Origin: an uncultured Shinella sp.
GTDB taxonomy: Bacteria; Pseudomonadota; Alphaproteobacteria; Rhizobiales; Rhizobiaceae
Length of the DNA stretch: 6,042 nt
NCBI GenBank assembly: GCA_946886325.1
Contig: CAMPIK010000163.1
Span: forward strand, 1-6,042
Direction: 5' to 3'
Shown here: positions 5,969 to 6,042 of the stretch, piece by piece
Layout: the number at the start of each line of letters is the position of its first letter
Numbering within the stretch: the first letter of the stretch is position 1
The notes under the pieces: generated by a model
Database searches by the model: none
The model's input: the letters and a program-made list of their open reading frames with translations, nothing else
What the model was told of the DNA's origin: nothing
Program-made: the position numbers and the translations under genes

Positions 5969-6042
5969 TGGAGCGGGTAGCGGGAATCGAACCCGCGCGT
6001 TCAGCTTGGGAAGCTGACAGGCTGCCATTACATCATACCCGC
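5969..6042 (-). tRNA. tRNA-Gly, anticodon CCC (reads GGG)
   Basis: A complete 74-base gene including encoded CCA. The acceptor arm GCGGGTA (6042-6036) pairs with TACCCGC (5979-5973), followed by discriminator T (5972) and CCA (5971-5969). The anticodon loop TTCCCAA sits on the 5-bp stem TCAGC/GCTGA, with anticodon CCC at 6010-6008. The T arm is GCGGG-TTCGATT-CCCGC. The U73 discriminator suits glycine. The gene's 5' end is the last base of the window, so its promoter is outside. Its 3' end faces the RTX and fhu genes. Confidence 0.96.

Noticed and set aside
5688..6017. Plus-strand frame of 109 codons ending in GNRTRAFSLGS
   Set aside because: Its end is the reverse complement of tRNA-Gly (a typical spurious 'SGNRTR' translation) and the rest lies opposite the RTX start and the non-coding gap.
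1..6042. CRISPR array, insertion sequence, phage gene or toxin-antitoxin pair
   Set aside because: I saw no regularly spaced repeats, no transposase or integrase motifs and no paired small genes.

Overview
The window is a high-GC stretch whose genes all lie on the minus strand. It looks like an alphaproteobacterium of the rhizobial kind (Rhizobiaceae or a close relative). This rests on GC-rich codon use, an Fhu-type siderophore locus preceded by a TGA-N9-TCA 'iron-responsive operator' (the pattern recognised by rhizobial RirA), and a secreted RTX protein of a type common in that group. I could not run a database search, so the genus is not assigned.

Reading in the direction of transcription, from the right end of the window to the left: (1) a complete tRNA-Gly(CCC) gene with encoded CCA, whose 5' end is the last base of the window; (2) a gap of about 180 bases with a 17-base palindrome and a possible promoter; (3) a 296-residue RTX calcium-binding protein, probably exported by a type I system that is not in the window; (4) a strong 16-bp hairpin that ends the RTX transcript; (5) an iron-regulated promoter region; (6) a tight operon of fhuA-like TonB-dependent receptor, fhuC ATPase, fhuD binding protein and the first 260 residues of the fhuB permease, which runs off the left edge.

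The operon has the same gene order as E. coli fhuACDB and forms a whole uptake route for ferric hydroxamate siderophores: outer-membrane receptor, Tat-exported periplasmic binding protein, and inner-membrane permease with its ATPase. The genes are packed with a 4-base gap, an 11-base overlap and a 4-base ATGA overlap, so they are very likely co-transcribed and translationally coupled. fhuA starts at TTG behind a perfect AGGAGG ribosome binding site. The RTX gene is separated by the terminator and has no iron box that I can see, so a role in iron uptake is not supported.

Most of the window is recognisable biology. The points most worth a second look are the compact fhuA control region (promoter, IRO box, second inverted repeat and a 9-base direct repeat), a likely change at a siderophore-binding arginine in FhuD, the RTX protein's N-terminal domain, and the palindrome and possible island junction next to the tRNA.
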